Origin: CAYZJR01 sp964503045
GTDB taxonomy: Bacteria; Cyanobacteriota; Vampirovibrionia; Obscuribacterales; Obscuribacteraceae
DNA length: 64,000 nucleotides
Reading direction: 5' to 3'
Assembly: GCA_964503045.1 (NCBI GenBank)
Contig: CAZCZI010000020.1
Span: 36,881 to 100,880, forward strand
In this document: piece after piece, positions 34,831 to 44,143 of the stretch
Position numbering within the stretch: the first letter of the stretch is position 1
How the letters are laid out: each line of letters starts with the position of its first letter
Program-made: the position numbers and the translations under genes
Notes under the pieces: model-generated
Database searches by the model: none
What the model saw: only the letters and a program-made list of their open reading frames with translations
Told to the model about the DNA's origin: nothing

Positions 34831-35127
34831 ATGCAAAACATTAAAGCAACAAACGATCAAATGGTGAAGCTAAACGAACAGCTCGGGGACCTCAACAAGC
34901 AAAGAGCTGAGGCGGTGACGAAGAATGACACAGAGAAAGCCGATCAATTGGATACTCAGATCAATCAACTGAAAGACCAAATCAACACGCTCGGAAGCAG
35001 TCAACAGATGGATATGCTTAGAATGCAATCCCTGATGAATAAGCGCAACGAGGCCTTCGACTTGATGACCAATTTCATCAAAAAAATGAGTGACTCACGA
35101 AGCTCGATTATGGGCAACATGCGCTGA
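34831..35127 (+). CDS. Small coiled-coil protein
   Basis: The 98-residue product is helical, with heptad-like spacing of Leu/Ile/Met ('NEQLGDLNKQRAEAVTKNDT', then 'QLDTQINQLKDQINTLGS') and a basic/Met-rich end ('SSIMGNMR'). The start is uncertain. ATG 34831 has no good ribosome binding site. ATG 34749 would add 27 residues and overlap the divergent gene's start by 21 bp. No membrane or secretion signal is seen. Confidence 0.6.
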   Translation: MQNIKATNDQMVKLNEQLGDLNKQRAEAVTKNDTEKADQLDTQINQLKDQINTLGSSQQMDMLRMQSLMNKRNEAFDLMTNFIKKMSDSRSSIMGNMR

Positions 35128-35147
35128 GCCGTTTCGCTGTAGTCTGT

Positions 35148-36152
35148 CTACGCTTTCGTCAGCGTGTCGCTGATTTTTGCCGTCGGATGACGATGACGAT
35201 ACCACTCTATTGTTCTGCGTAGCCCTTGCTCCAAATCGACGCTTGGGCGCCAGCCCAGCTGTTGTCTGATTTTCGAAGAGTTCAGATACTGCTCAAGAAT
35301 TTCACCGGTCGCCTTCGCTTCAATAATCGGCGCCAAATCTTCTCGCTTCATCAGCTTGCGAATCATCTCAACGATCTCGACAACCGAGACAGGTTGGTCA
35401 TTGCTGATGTTGAAAGCCTCACCATGCATGGTGACATCCTTGTACATACGTTCAGCAAGTTGTGCAATTGCCTCTGCCGCATCCTCCACGTAGATGTAGT
35501 CTCTGATTGGCGTTCCGTCAGAGCGAATAACCGGCGCCTCATTGTTTAGAAGACTCATGATTGTTCCTGGCACAATCCTTGAGAAGTTGAAATCACCGCC
35601 ACCATAAAGGTTTCCGCAGCGGGTAATACACACGGGCATACCATAAGTATGGAAGTAAGAACGTGCGATCAGATCGGCGCAGCTTTTAGAGACATCGTAA
35701 GGAAAGCGTCCTTGCATCGGCGCATCTTCGAGATACGGAAGCACTTTCTGATCGCCGTAAGCCTTGTCACTGGAAGTGACGATCACGCCTTTCACTGAAT
35801 ATGCGGCAGAACGGAGTATCCGTGCAGCTTCGAGTACGTTCCATGTCGCCATTATGTTGGACTTGAAAGTGGAAATCGGATTTCTATTTGCGGCACCCAC
35901 AATCGCCTGTGCTGCAAGATGGCAGATAAAATCAATGTTTCGCTCGTTGAGCACTCTTACGACGCCTTCGAAATCTTCGAGGTCTAGAGTAACGAGATCG
36001 ACTCGAGAAGTAAGTTCTTGCACCCGCGATTCTTTCCGATACTCACGGTCCAACCCGATTACATGAGCACCGCGTTCGGCGAGTGCCTCGCAAAGCCAGG
36101 CTCCGAGAAATCCACCGGCACCGGTCACTAAAACGTTGCTACCGCGAAGCAT
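35148..36152 (-). CDS. NAD-dependent sugar-nucleotide 4,6-dehydratase/epimerase
   Basis: The 334-residue extended SDR has 'VLVTGAGGFLGAWLCEAL' at the N-terminus, 'CHLAAQAIV', the active-site 'TSSDKAYGDQ' (Ser-Asp-Lys), and 'FPYDVSKSCADLIA' with the catalytic Tyr-x3-Lys. 'RCGNLYGGGDFNFSRIVPG' resembles the R-x-G-N-x-x-G-G-G-D motif of CDP-glucose 4,6-dehydratase (RfbG). That assignment is likely but not certain; a GDP- or UDP-sugar 4,6-dehydratase is an alternative. ATG 36152 is chosen because AAGGAG is about 8 nt upstream; the earlier TTG at 36185 is not. It probably supplies a 6-deoxyhexose precursor. Confidence 0.82.
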   Translation of the reverse strand: MLRGSNVLVTGAGGFLGAWLCEALAERGAHVIGLDREYRKESRVQELTSRVDLVTLDLEDFEGVVRVLNERNIDFICHLAAQAIVGAANRNPISTFKSNIMATWNVLEAARILRSAAYSVKGVIVTSSDKAYGDQKVLPYLEDAPMQGRFPYDVSKSCADLIARSYFHTYGMPVCITRCGNLYGGGDFNFSRIVPGTIMSLLNNEAPVIRSDGTPIRDYIYVEDAAEAIAQLAERMYKDVTMHGEAFNISNDQPVSVVEIVEMIRKLMKREDLAPIIEAKATGEILEQYLNSSKIRQQLGWRPSVDLEQGLRRTIEWYRHRHPTAKISDTLTKA

Positions 36153-36243
36153 CACATTTCTCCTTACTACCGTTTTCCCACGCAAATTTCATGACCTTCG
36201 GCTGGCTACAATTTACCCTGTTCAGCCCAACATTTGTAGCTTT

Positions 36244-37878
36244 TCAACCCGGATGCTTAAGTTGGCGCCGAAGAATCACTGCATCCTCGTCCTTGTAGAC
36301 ACAGCTCCACTCAGCATCGTGCTCTAAGGCAGTCACCAAGGGCGCCTTCACCTTTACGAAAATGCAATCTATTTCGTACTGATTTAGCAGTTCTCGCCAT
36401 TTCGGCTTTGCACTCACCATCTCCCAATAATCATCAATCCAGGCTTTCGAATACATGTAATATCTGGCGTCGATGAAGAGCTTCGGACACGCATCTCCCA
36501 GCCGCCACATCATGACCACACCGTAATGCGGGTCGTTAAGCAAGCGGGCGGGGCGCACATCGGGCAAATTGAAATACTCAATCGCCTTGAACGGGGGATG
36601 GAATGCGGCAGAACCCTGGGGGAGCTCGGGCGGAACAATCCTAGCTGTAAGTCCCGCACCAAGCCCTGCCAAGGCAAGGCAGGTTGCCGGCCAGCGGACG
36701 ATGGCAAAAAGGAGCGAGAGGCCGTTCTTAGCCTTCCACGAAATCCCAACCGTGAGCCGCCTCACAGCCTGGTTGAATGGACTTAAACCACCGGAGCAGT
36801 CCTTCCAAAGATACGCGAGCCCGGCGACCGCCATCAGAGTGGCCAACGGCACCACTCTGACCGATCGATAACCAATGAATGTTCCAACCAACAAAAGCAC
36901 GCGAAACAGTAGATGGCCGTATTGAAAATTCTTCAAGAACTTCTTAATGCCCTCGGGCTGCCATAGAAACGAGTTCAGCCGCAAACACTGAACGGCTGTA
37001 AAGGCCGAGAACGCAACGAAAGGATAAAGAAATGGATCCTTCAAAGTCTCGATGCTCAGTGGCTTCAGCTCGCGAATGGTGTCATTTATCGGATCTGCAA
37101 GAATATGCATAACGTACGGATAAATCGAAAATGCATAAGGGTTCAAAAGCGTCGCCAAAAGCGAACCTCCAAGCGCCAGGGCGAGAGTCTTTGCCTCAAA
37201 CGCATGTGTTTGATTACCTTGCGATTGCATAATCGCAACTTCGATGGCTGCCAGAAGCAAGCAGCCCGCCAAGATCATCGGCAGAAGCACGAAGAGACAG
37301 TGGAGATTCACCCAGAGCGTCGCCAAAGCGCAGCATTTGGCGACAAACCACCAATCAATATCGACCTTGCGCACTGAGTAAAGCCGCAACAAATCCGCAA
37401 GAAAGAGCGCCGAAAACAGGTAAGAAAACAGCTCCGGGCGAATGCTCATTCGGCACAAGACAACCGAAAGCGTCCAGAAAGACACGCCGAGGAGGGCAGT
37501 CGGCTTGACTTTGTTGGCTAGCATTTGGGATGGAACGACAAAAAATGCATGGGCAGTCAAAACTGCACTAAGCACCAAAAGTCCGGTGGTGGTGCAGTAT
37601 TTCTCGATGAGATAAAACAAGGTCGCGCTCAGCCATTGGTAAATCACATAAGGGCGCCCCGGGTCGGCAAGCAGGTATCCGTAAGAAAAGGGGTCGGTTT
37701 GCGGCAATGAACGATGTTCCACAATCCACCGACCGACGCTCAGAAGGAAGCAGATATCAGGTTCTTTCAGAATCAATCCCGAGTTTATGATACCGGCGAT
37801 CATCAAAAACAATAGGGCAACAGAGACCACCCCTACCGACAGCCCCTGCGCGAATTTTGAACTATGACCTTCAGTCAT
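36244..37878 (-). CDS. Polytopic GT-C-like membrane protein
   Basis: The 544-residue protein has about ten membrane helices and a ~110-residue soluble C-terminus. The first loop has 'KEPDICFLLSVGRWIVEHRS' and 'LPQTDPFSYGY', then 'YVIYQWLSATLFYL'. This is the acidic loop and W/Q-containing second helix found in a widespread family of lipid-linked-sugar glycosyltransferase-like proteins of bacterial envelopes. Donor and acceptor are unknown. The C-terminal domain includes 'FIDARYYMYSKAWIDDYWEM', common in that family. It lies near a nucleotide-sugar dehydratase, consistent with envelope glycan work. Confidence 0.7.
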   Translation of the reverse strand: MTEGHSSKFAQGLSVGVVSVALLFLMIAGIINSGLILKEPDICFLLSVGRWIVEHRSLPQTDPFSYGYLLADPGRPYVIYQWLSATLFYLIEKYCTTTGLLVLSAVLTAHAFFVVPSQMLANKVKPTALLGVSFWTLSVVLCRMSIRPELFSYLFSALFLADLLRLYSVRKVDIDWWFVAKCCALATLWVNLHCLFVLLPMILAGCLLLAAIEVAIMQSQGNQTHAFEAKTLALALGGSLLATLLNPYAFSIYPYVMHILADPINDTIRELKPLSIETLKDPFLYPFVAFSAFTAVQCLRLNSFLWQPEGIKKFLKNFQYGHLLFRVLLLVGTFIGYRSVRVVPLATLMAVAGLAYLWKDCSGGLSPFNQAVRRLTVGISWKAKNGLSLLFAIVRWPATCLALAGLGAGLTARIVPPELPQGSAAFHPPFKAIEYFNLPDVRPARLLNDPHYGVVMMWRLGDACPKLFIDARYYMYSKAWIDDYWEMVSAKPKWRELLNQYEIDCIFVKVKAPLVTALEHDAEWSCVYKDEDAVILRRQLKHPG

Positions 37879-37969
37879 AACTCAAGAATGTTCCTGCATA
37901 AGGGTTTTAACCGCCTGGTTTTGGTGCAGATTTATAGAGTAGCGCATTGGCAACCGGCAGGAACCATAA

Positions 37970-38455
37970 ATGGGTATCACTTCAACTCGTATCCTCGAGC
38001 TTCAGAGGATGGTCGACCATCTTCCGAATTTTTTCGTTGTCGGTCCGGAGATGTGCAGAGGTGGGCAGCCGACGGAGCGCGGGCTCAAGCTGCTGAAAGA
38101 TGCAGGGGTAAAAACGGTCATCAATCTGCGCAATGAAGGCGGCATGAATGCTATCGAAGAGCATATGGTGGCGCGCATTGGATTGAACTATGCGTTTGTT
38201 CCGCTCAGCCCCTTTAAGACGCCTAGCCCAGAGGATATCGAGCTGTTTTTGGAGGTCGCACGCGACCCTGATTTGCAGCCGGTTTTTGTGCACTGCCTAC
38301 ATGGTATGGACCGAACAGGAACAATGGTGTTCATCTACCGAATGGAGACCAATCAGCTATCTTACGAACGCGCCTACCAAGAGATGCTCGCCTGCGGCTT
38401 CCATGAAGAGTTTGAGAACCTGCTCAGCTTGATTGTTCAGTATCGAATTGGCTGA
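37970..38455 (+). CDS. Dual-specificity/tyrosine phosphatase-like protein
   Basis: The 161-residue protein carries the Cys-based phosphatase loop 'HCLHGMDRTG' with Cys109 and Arg115. The HCxxGxxR(S/T) pattern is complete. An upstream 'VINLRNEGGMNAIEEHMV' resembles the bacterial DSP family. Asp89 in 'TPSPEDI' may be the general acid, which is a guess. Phospho-protein or phosphoinositide-like substrates are possible. The gene ends 5 bp from the end of a Ser/Thr kinase gene on the other strand, which invites a kinase/phosphatase link, but tail-to-tail placement does not imply co-expression. Confidence 0.82.
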   Translation: MGITSTRILELQRMVDHLPNFFVVGPEMCRGGQPTERGLKLLKDAGVKTVINLRNEGGMNAIEEHMVARIGLNYAFVPLSPFKTPSPEDIELFLEVARDPDLQPVFVHCLHGMDRTGTMVFIYRMETNQLSYERAYQEMLACGFHEEFENLLSLIVQYRIG

Positions 38456-38460
38456 AACAC

Positions 38461-40938
38461 TTAACGCCAGGGTTGATCCACGTCCAACTCTTGCGTATAC
38501 AGGTCCAAAATCACATGTTCCTTTTTGGCTAAAAACAGTTGCTCTGGAGTTAGACTCGCTCTCAAATTTTTGGCTGCCTCGAGCGTTTTTTGGGCTTCGT
38601 CCGTACGTTGAAGCTTGCTGAGAATCTCACTGTGAAGAGTCAACGCCTTGAACATTTTGTACTGGTTCGCATTTACATACTTGAGATTTGCAATACCCTC
38701 GGCGACCGCCTTTTCAGCTTCCTCGAAACGCCCGACATCATACAGACACTTGCCGTATCGAATCGTCACGAGACAGCAAAGCCATTTTGTCATCTGTTTC
38801 TTTCGCTCAAGCAATCGTTGATATGCGCGCAACGCCTCATCGTAGTTGCCTCTGTTGTCCCAGAAGTTTGCCACCCCGAATAAGACGCTCGAATCATCAA
38901 GTTTGGCTTCTCTGCAGTACTTTTCAGCCTCCTTTGAATTACCGCTTTGTTGCAAACAGTAAGCTATACGCAAGTGATCGATTTGATACGAAGTGCGCGT
39001 CCCGCCGGCGCCCTCATGGTCAGTCTTCATTACTACCTTAAACATCTCGGCAGCCTCGGCAAATCCCTTGTTACAGGCAGTCTCTTCGGCAAGATTTTTG
39101 AGGGCTTGTCTTGCACTGAAATCTTTCATGGCGCGGTCATGCAAAAGCTCGAATGCACGCCTTCTTTCGACTTGCGCCTCTTGCTGTCGACCTATGACAC
39201 CGAGAAACCAGGCATAGTTTTTATGTGCGATTCCCAAAGATACCGGCTGCTTAGCCAAAGAAATTGTATGCTGCAAAACATCCTTAACGCGCGTGTCATC
39301 GCCCGCGACAAAATATGCATCGGCGATCGCCATGAAGAACTTAGACACTTCGTCACCAGCACGCACCATGGGACATCGGGAATAGAAACCGAGCATGAGA
39401 TGCGGGCCCTTGCATGGTTCAAACGGATCGCAAACCTTCAATAACTCATTTATTTTTTTCAACGCGGCATCAGCTGCGGTAAAATCCTTTTGTTCGACGC
39501 AGACTCTCAGCAGTTCACGATAAGCGTACACGAGGTTTGCGTTGCGCTCAGGGCGTCTTTCCAGCTCAACAACCGCTTCAGAAATCAGCTTTCTTGCTTC
39601 AACCAACTTTTTGTTCGATCGCAAAATTTCTCCCAACAACAATAGAGAAAACGGCTTGTTGTAAGTCGACATATCAACTAGCTGCCGTGCCAATTCCTCC
39701 TTCTTTTCCGGTGATTCCGTCTTGTTTAAAACATCGACAGTACTTATCCAACGCACATCCGACTGAGCCAGAGTCAAAGGTACTGCAACGAGAACAGCTA
39801 TAGCCGTACAGAAAAGCAGAGCCCAATGTTGCTTGAGCGAGCGACGCGCAACTTGCAATGGCGATTTGGAACAGACTGTCGGCTGCTGCCCACTGACGAA
39901 GCGAACGAGGTCGCGCTTGAGTTTCGCTGCGTTGGCATAGCGGGCGGAAGGCTTCTTTTCCAGACAGGCAAAAATAATCCTTTCCAACATCGGATTGATG
40001 TTCGGAATTGGTTGCGGTTCATCGTACAAGTGATTCAAAACCAGCTTGATAGGGCTCTCTTCGGTAAATGGAGGTTTACCGGTAAGCGTTTCATACATCA
40101 CACAACCCAGAGAGTAAATGTCTGATCGAAGATCGACTTTGTCACCGCGACACTGCTCAGGAGACATGTAGAGCGGGCTGCCGAAGACATCTCCGGTTTG
40201 TGTAATGGTGTCGGCATTTCTGCCGGCAGTGGGCAAAATCTTAGCGATGCCGAAGTCTACCAACTTCACGACATCAGCCCCATCAGCCGATTTTGTCACA
40301 AGAATATTTGTGGGCTTCAAGTCTCGATGAACGATCTGTTTGTTGTGCGCATGTAAGATGGCATCACAAACCTGCGTGAATATGTTGATGGCGCGAGGCA
40401 CTGGAACGGTTGAAGAATGCTCGATGATCGCAGCTAGACTCTCGCCGTCGAGAAAGTCCATCACCAAAAAAGGAGCCCCCTTGGTCGAGACACCATGATC
40501 GTAGACTCGAACAATATTTGGGTGATCGAGCGTTTGACTCGTCTCTACTTCTTGCATGAAGCGCTGGACTGTCGCGTTATCAGACGCCAGATCCGATCTC
40601 AAAACTTTGATGGCACAAGTCTGATTGAGTTCAAAGTCTTGGGCTCGATAAACCGCGCCCATGCCGCCCTCTCCCACCAATTCTGTTGCCTGATAGCGGT
40701 TGCCAAAAAGACACTCAGTGTCTAGAAAATCATGAACACCTGAGTCCTTTTGCTTCGCTCCACCATCTTTGCTGCCTTGCCCAACGGGGGTAAAAGAACC
40801 AGAACACTTGCAGCGATTCTCGCGAAAAATCCACCCTGTCAGCGAACCGCGTTGAGCTGTCCCAATAGGCAACCCGCAGACAGCACAATTTCTTTGCGTC
40901 TGCCCGGTGTCCTTCAGCGACAGATTCTTCCCAGACAT
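38461..40938 (-). CDS. Membrane Ser/Thr kinase with zinc-ribbon N-terminus and TPR C-terminus
   Basis: The 825-residue protein begins with a Cys-rich ribbon ('NCAVCGLPIG' ... 'NRCKCSG'). A complete kinase domain follows: Gly loop 'VGEGGMGAVY', VAIK Lys in 'CAIKVL', 'VHRDLKPTNIL', 'LVDFGIA' and 'SDIYSLGCVMYE'. It then has one membrane helix (about residues 371-391) and a ~430-residue TPR-like tail predicted outside the cytoplasm. ATG 40938 is used because residues before it look like non-coding sequence, though an in-frame ATG at 41001 exists; neither has a strong ribosome binding site. Unlike the pseudokinase at 26717, all catalytic residues are present, so it is probably active. Confidence 0.9.
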   Translation of the reverse strand: MSGKNLSLKDTGQTQRNCAVCGLPIGTAQRGSLTGWIFRENRCKCSGSFTPVGQGSKDGGAKQKDSGVHDFLDTECLFGNRYQATELVGEGGMGAVYRAQDFELNQTCAIKVLRSDLASDNATVQRFMQEVETSQTLDHPNIVRVYDHGVSTKGAPFLVMDFLDGESLAAIIEHSSTVPVPRAINIFTQVCDAILHAHNKQIVHRDLKPTNILVTKSADGADVVKLVDFGIAKILPTAGRNADTITQTGDVFGSPLYMSPEQCRGDKVDLRSDIYSLGCVMYETLTGKPPFTEESPIKLVLNHLYDEPQPIPNINPMLERIIFACLEKKPSARYANAAKLKRDLVRFVSGQQPTVCSKSPLQVARRSLKQHWALLFCTAIAVLVAVPLTLAQSDVRWISTVDVLNKTESPEKKEELARQLVDMSTYNKPFSLLLLGEILRSNKKLVEARKLISEAVVELERRPERNANLVYAYRELLRVCVEQKDFTAADAALKKINELLKVCDPFEPCKGPHLMLGFYSRCPMVRAGDEVSKFFMAIADAYFVAGDDTRVKDVLQHTISLAKQPVSLGIAHKNYAWFLGVIGRQQEAQVERRRAFELLHDRAMKDFSARQALKNLAEETACNKGFAEAAEMFKVVMKTDHEGAGGTRTSYQIDHLRIAYCLQQSGNSKEAEKYCREAKLDDSSVLFGVANFWDNRGNYDEALRAYQRLLERKKQMTKWLCCLVTIRYGKCLYDVGRFEEAEKAVAEGIANLKYVNANQYKMFKALTLHSEILSKLQRTDEAQKTLEAAKNLRASLTPEQLFLAKKEHVILDLYTQELDVDQPWR

Positions 40939-41031
40939 TTTTATCGGAGCAACCACGGACCCACAGACGCAATATGCCCGCGCTTTATATACATAAAGCA
41001 ACAGTACTCAATTTGTGATCTGTTTTTGGGT

Positions 41032-41098
41032 GATCTCGCGCCGCGAGATCAAAAGTGTCATTTTCGATGAGTCAATGCGATCATGCGCCGCGAGATCA
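41032..41098. repeat. Palindrome and repeated 14-mer
   Basis: GATCTCGCG-C-CGCGAGATC (41032-41050) is a perfect 9-bp inverted repeat with a one-base centre. The 14-mer GCGCCGCGAGATCA occurs at 41038-41051 and again at 41085-41098. The region lies between the start of the Ser/Thr kinase gene and the end of the ATP-grasp gene, so the palindrome is upstream of the kinase promoter area and could be an operator. No T-run follows it. Confidence 0.6.
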
Positions 41099-41143
41099 TG
41101 CGCTGCTCACGCACCTCGTCACACGCACCTCAAAACTCGCCGA

Positions 41144-42307
41144 TTAAGCGCAACGTTGCTGAATTAACTCAGCAGCCTTAACCAACGGCTCAATGTCTGA
41201 GTGACGCAAGAGATAACCATGATTACCGATCGCTCTTGCGAAGATGCTGTTTATTCGCTCCTGGTGAACAATCAGCTTCGAATGCGCCACCAACACTTGA
41301 CCGTGGTCCATCGAATATTGAATGTGATCTTTGCGTCCAACATACATCACAAAATACTTACGGTCAGAGACCGGCTTGGATATTCCATGCACAATCATCT
41401 GCGCCCAGACTTCATAGCAATCGAAATCAAACAGGTAGTTAAACATGTCGAGCGTCAACCCGCCCGGTGGGCGCATGTTCACTTCAAGCGGAATCGCATC
41501 GCCGTCAGCAGTCAAGAAAAACTCGAAGTGAAAAAATCTCGCCTTCACTTCGAAAACTCTGAGAATTGCTCGGCCGGCCTTCTCGAGAAACGGCTCGATA
41601 TCGCGCACGATGTAATAGTAAATATCAGTATCTTCGTTGACGGCTTCCATCACGCCTTTGCTGTAACGCAGTGACGAAGAGAAAATCACTTCGCCGTCGG
41701 CATCGACAAGCCCGTCATAAGTGACGATTTGGCCGCTCACGAACTCTTCTACGATGTAGTCCTCAGGCGGCTTTTCACCCCAGTATTCATCGACTTCTCG
41801 GTCGCAACTCAATTTGTACGTTTTGGCGGCTCCGACACCGACATCCGGCTTGGCCACGACTGGATATCCCACTTCCGCAATAAACTCTTTGAGTTCCTCA
41901 TAATTCTTACACACTTGTCCACGCGCGGGTTTCAGCCCCGCTTTGAGAAACATGCGCTTCATTACAGACTTACGTTTGACGCGATCGATTTGATCGAGTT
42001 TGATTCCAGGAATATTGAAATCAGTTCGCAAACAAGCCTCTGTTTCCAACCAATACTCGTTGTGCGAATCGAGGTGGTTGATCTTTCCGTAGCGATGAGT
42101 GAAATACCCAAGAGCTCGTTGCAGTTCTTCATAGTTATGCAAGTTGGAGACTCGATAATACTCAGTGAGACTGGAACGCAATTGCGGGTTCAACGCATCA
42201 TAGTCATCATCGGATAGTCCAAGAACGGTTGCCCCTGCTTCTCTTAGACGCTTCGCAAAGTTGAAAAAGTTAGGTGGAAAGTTTGGAGAGAGAAAAATCG
42301 AATTCAT
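41144..42307 (-). CDS. ATP-grasp domain protein
   Basis: The 387-residue protein has the ATP-grasp layout. An N-terminal Rossmann-like lobe precedes the central 'YPVVAKPDVGVGAAKTYKL' ATP-binding strand-loop, then 'DYIVEEFVSGQIVTYDGL', and 'FHFEFFLTADGDAIPLEVNMRPPGG', which carries the Mg-binding acidic residues and Asn. It resembles carboxylate-amine ligases of the carbamoyl-phosphate-synthetase-like branch. Substrate is unknown. It has its own terminator-separated position from the upstream TPR gene and no enzyme neighbours of an obvious pathway. Confidence 0.82.
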   Translation of the reverse strand: MNSIFLSPNFPPNFFNFAKRLREAGATVLGLSDDDYDALNPQLRSSLTEYYRVSNLHNYEELQRALGYFTHRYGKINHLDSHNEYWLETEACLRTDFNIPGIKLDQIDRVKRKSVMKRMFLKAGLKPARGQVCKNYEELKEFIAEVGYPVVAKPDVGVGAAKTYKLSCDREVDEYWGEKPPEDYIVEEFVSGQIVTYDGLVDADGEVIFSSSLRYSKGVMEAVNEDTDIYYYIVRDIEPFLEKAGRAILRVFEVKARFFHFEFFLTADGDAIPLEVNMRPPGGLTLDMFNYLFDFDCYEVWAQMIVHGISKPVSDRKYFVMYVGRKDHIQYSMDHGQVLVAHSKLIVHQERINSIFARAIGNHGYLLRHSDIEPLVKAAELIQQRCA

Positions 42308-42357
42308 CGCATCTTCTTTTCATGAAAAGAATGTATCAGTCCGCCAAATCCATAATC

Positions 42358-42396
42358 AAAAAACGCCAGGGGTATGCCCCAGTGGGTTACCTGGCG
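42358..42396 (-). terminator. Rho-independent terminator of the TPR gene
   Basis: On the minus strand CGCCAGG pairs with CCTGGCG across a loop and is followed by TTTTTT. It lies about 80 bp after the TPR gene's stop, before the ATP-grasp gene. Confidence 0.8.
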
Positions 42397-42477
42397 ATTG
42401 TAGCCCGCAGAACGCCGTCGGACAAGCATCAATCAGGCCAAACTTCATTTATCCGCACAATTGGAAGCCCCAAAATC

Positions 42478-44049
42478 CTAGAACAGCAAGAATGCACGGC
42501 GTTTAATGTCAGGATCGGTTGTCAGCTCAATCACCTCATTGGCGTCACGGGAGGCCTCATCTTCATAGCCCAGCTGCTGATAAGCTTCAGCTCGTTTCAA
42601 CATCCAATCGAGATTGTGCGGGTTGAGCGCCAAGGCCAAAGTTAGATCTTCAATCGCGGAGGAGAAGTCGCCTTTAGCCATGTGTGCGGTCGCTCGCAAT
42701 CCGAACTCGCGGTGCCCGCCCAGATTCATTGCAATTCTGCGATTGCAGATCTCGACTTTCGCTCCATTGTCTCTAGCCATCAAAAGCGCATGAGTCAACG
42801 CTTCGTCCAACACCTCTTTGTCATCACCGGCTCTCTCGATCACCGCGGAGAGATCTTGCACTGTTCCACCTCTCATGCGCGCTTTTAGCATCAGCGCTTG
42901 AAGGTTGTTCGAATCGATTTTAAGCGACGCTTCCAAGTCCTTTCTGGCCTCATCAGGACTGAAAATCCAATGGTTGAGGGCGCGCAAATAGTAAGCCCGC
43001 GCGCAGTTCGGATTGATATCCAAGGCTCTTGCATAGTCATCATCGGCGCGTTTGAGATCGGCCTCATTTCTGGTCGGCTGTCCGCTCAGGTAAAACGCCA
43101 GACCCCTTCCCAGAAAAGCGTTTTCATCATTTGGATTTCTTCGAATCAATTCAAAAAAGACATTCTTCGCATCATCGCGCAGCCAAATTGATTTTGTACT
43201 GTCCAATCCCTTTGGTTTTTTGACCATAACGTCTTCTGCAACAGCAAAACTGGTGGCGGCCGCTTCAAGGTTTCCCAGCTTCGAGTATGCAACACCACGT
43301 AGATAGTGCACCTCATGTGATACCACATTCAAGTCTAGAGCTCGCTCGAGATCATTAAGCGCAGCCTTGAATTCATAGCATTCTATCAATGCCTCCGCGC
43401 GCCCAACGTATGCCTGTCCATCGGTATCATTCAATTGCAGCACATCAGAAAATCTTTTCGCCGCAGCCATATAGTTTTGCTTGCGCATGGCGCTATACGC
43501 AAGCTGCATACGCGCCTTTCTGTGCTTCGCATCTAGCTCGGCCGCCTTTTGGAAATCACGCTCTGCTTCGTCATAACTTTTGAGAAGATCCAACGAAAGC
43601 CCGCGGAAATAATATGCCATCGCATCATCGGGAAACTTGGCCAACAAATCGCTCAACGCAGTTTGCGCCATTTTGATCTGTTCTTTGTCTTCTTGTTTCT
43701 CCGCAAAACTGCAGATGTACGCCAATCCGAGACATATCATTGTGGTTCTGTCCGGGCGCACCTGCATCAAGCGCGTGCATAGATCTACGATGATGTTGGC
43801 ACCAAACGAATTGGTTCGATCCGGCTGTGAGAAGATCGCTTCGGCGGCATCAGGCAATCCCTTGATTGCGTCTTCGATCGCCAGCTCGTCAAAACCCAAC
43901 TTCGCATAAGCAAGGCACCTTCGGTAGTGCACATCCATTGCATATGGATTCTTCTTAAGGTACTCGGAGAAATGTTCAACCGCCGACGCATAGTCGTACC
44001 GACAATGTGCAAGACATGCTTGTCTGTACCCCTCGTCTGTTAAATACAT
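42478..44049 (-). CDS. TPR-repeat protein
   Basis: The 523-residue protein is a chain of about twelve TPR-like units (one is 'AMAYYFRGLSLDLLKSYDEA' followed by 'DFQKAAELDA'; another is 'VHYLRGVAYSKLGNLEAA'). It has no signal peptide or membrane helix, so it is probably cytoplasmic. TPR arrays bind peptide tails of partner proteins; the partner is unknown. A clear intrinsic terminator follows. Neighbours are an ATP-grasp enzyme and a recombinase-like gene, with no evident shared function. Confidence 0.85.
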   Translation of the reverse strand: MYLTDEGYRQACLAHCRYDYASAVEHFSEYLKKNPYAMDVHYRRCLAYAKLGFDELAIEDAIKGLPDAAEAIFSQPDRTNSFGANIIVDLCTRLMQVRPDRTTMICLGLAYICSFAEKQEDKEQIKMAQTALSDLLAKFPDDAMAYYFRGLSLDLLKSYDEAERDFQKAAELDAKHRKARMQLAYSAMRKQNYMAAAKRFSDVLQLNDTDGQAYVGRAEALIECYEFKAALNDLERALDLNVVSHEVHYLRGVAYSKLGNLEAAATSFAVAEDVMVKKPKGLDSTKSIWLRDDAKNVFFELIRRNPNDENAFLGRGLAFYLSGQPTRNEADLKRADDDYARALDINPNCARAYYLRALNHWIFSPDEARKDLEASLKIDSNNLQALMLKARMRGGTVQDLSAVIERAGDDKEVLDEALTHALLMARDNGAKVEICNRRIAMNLGGHREFGLRATAHMAKGDFSSAIEDLTLALALNPHNLDWMLKRAEAYQQLGYEDEASRDANEVIELTTDPDIKRRAFLLF

Positions 44050-44143
44050 GCTGTTGACTTCGTCGCCTAAAGTCTGGATATTGGGCCGGTCGCTTCATGA
44101 TAGAAGCAGGCAACCACAACGCACTAATAATAGGCCATTGCTT

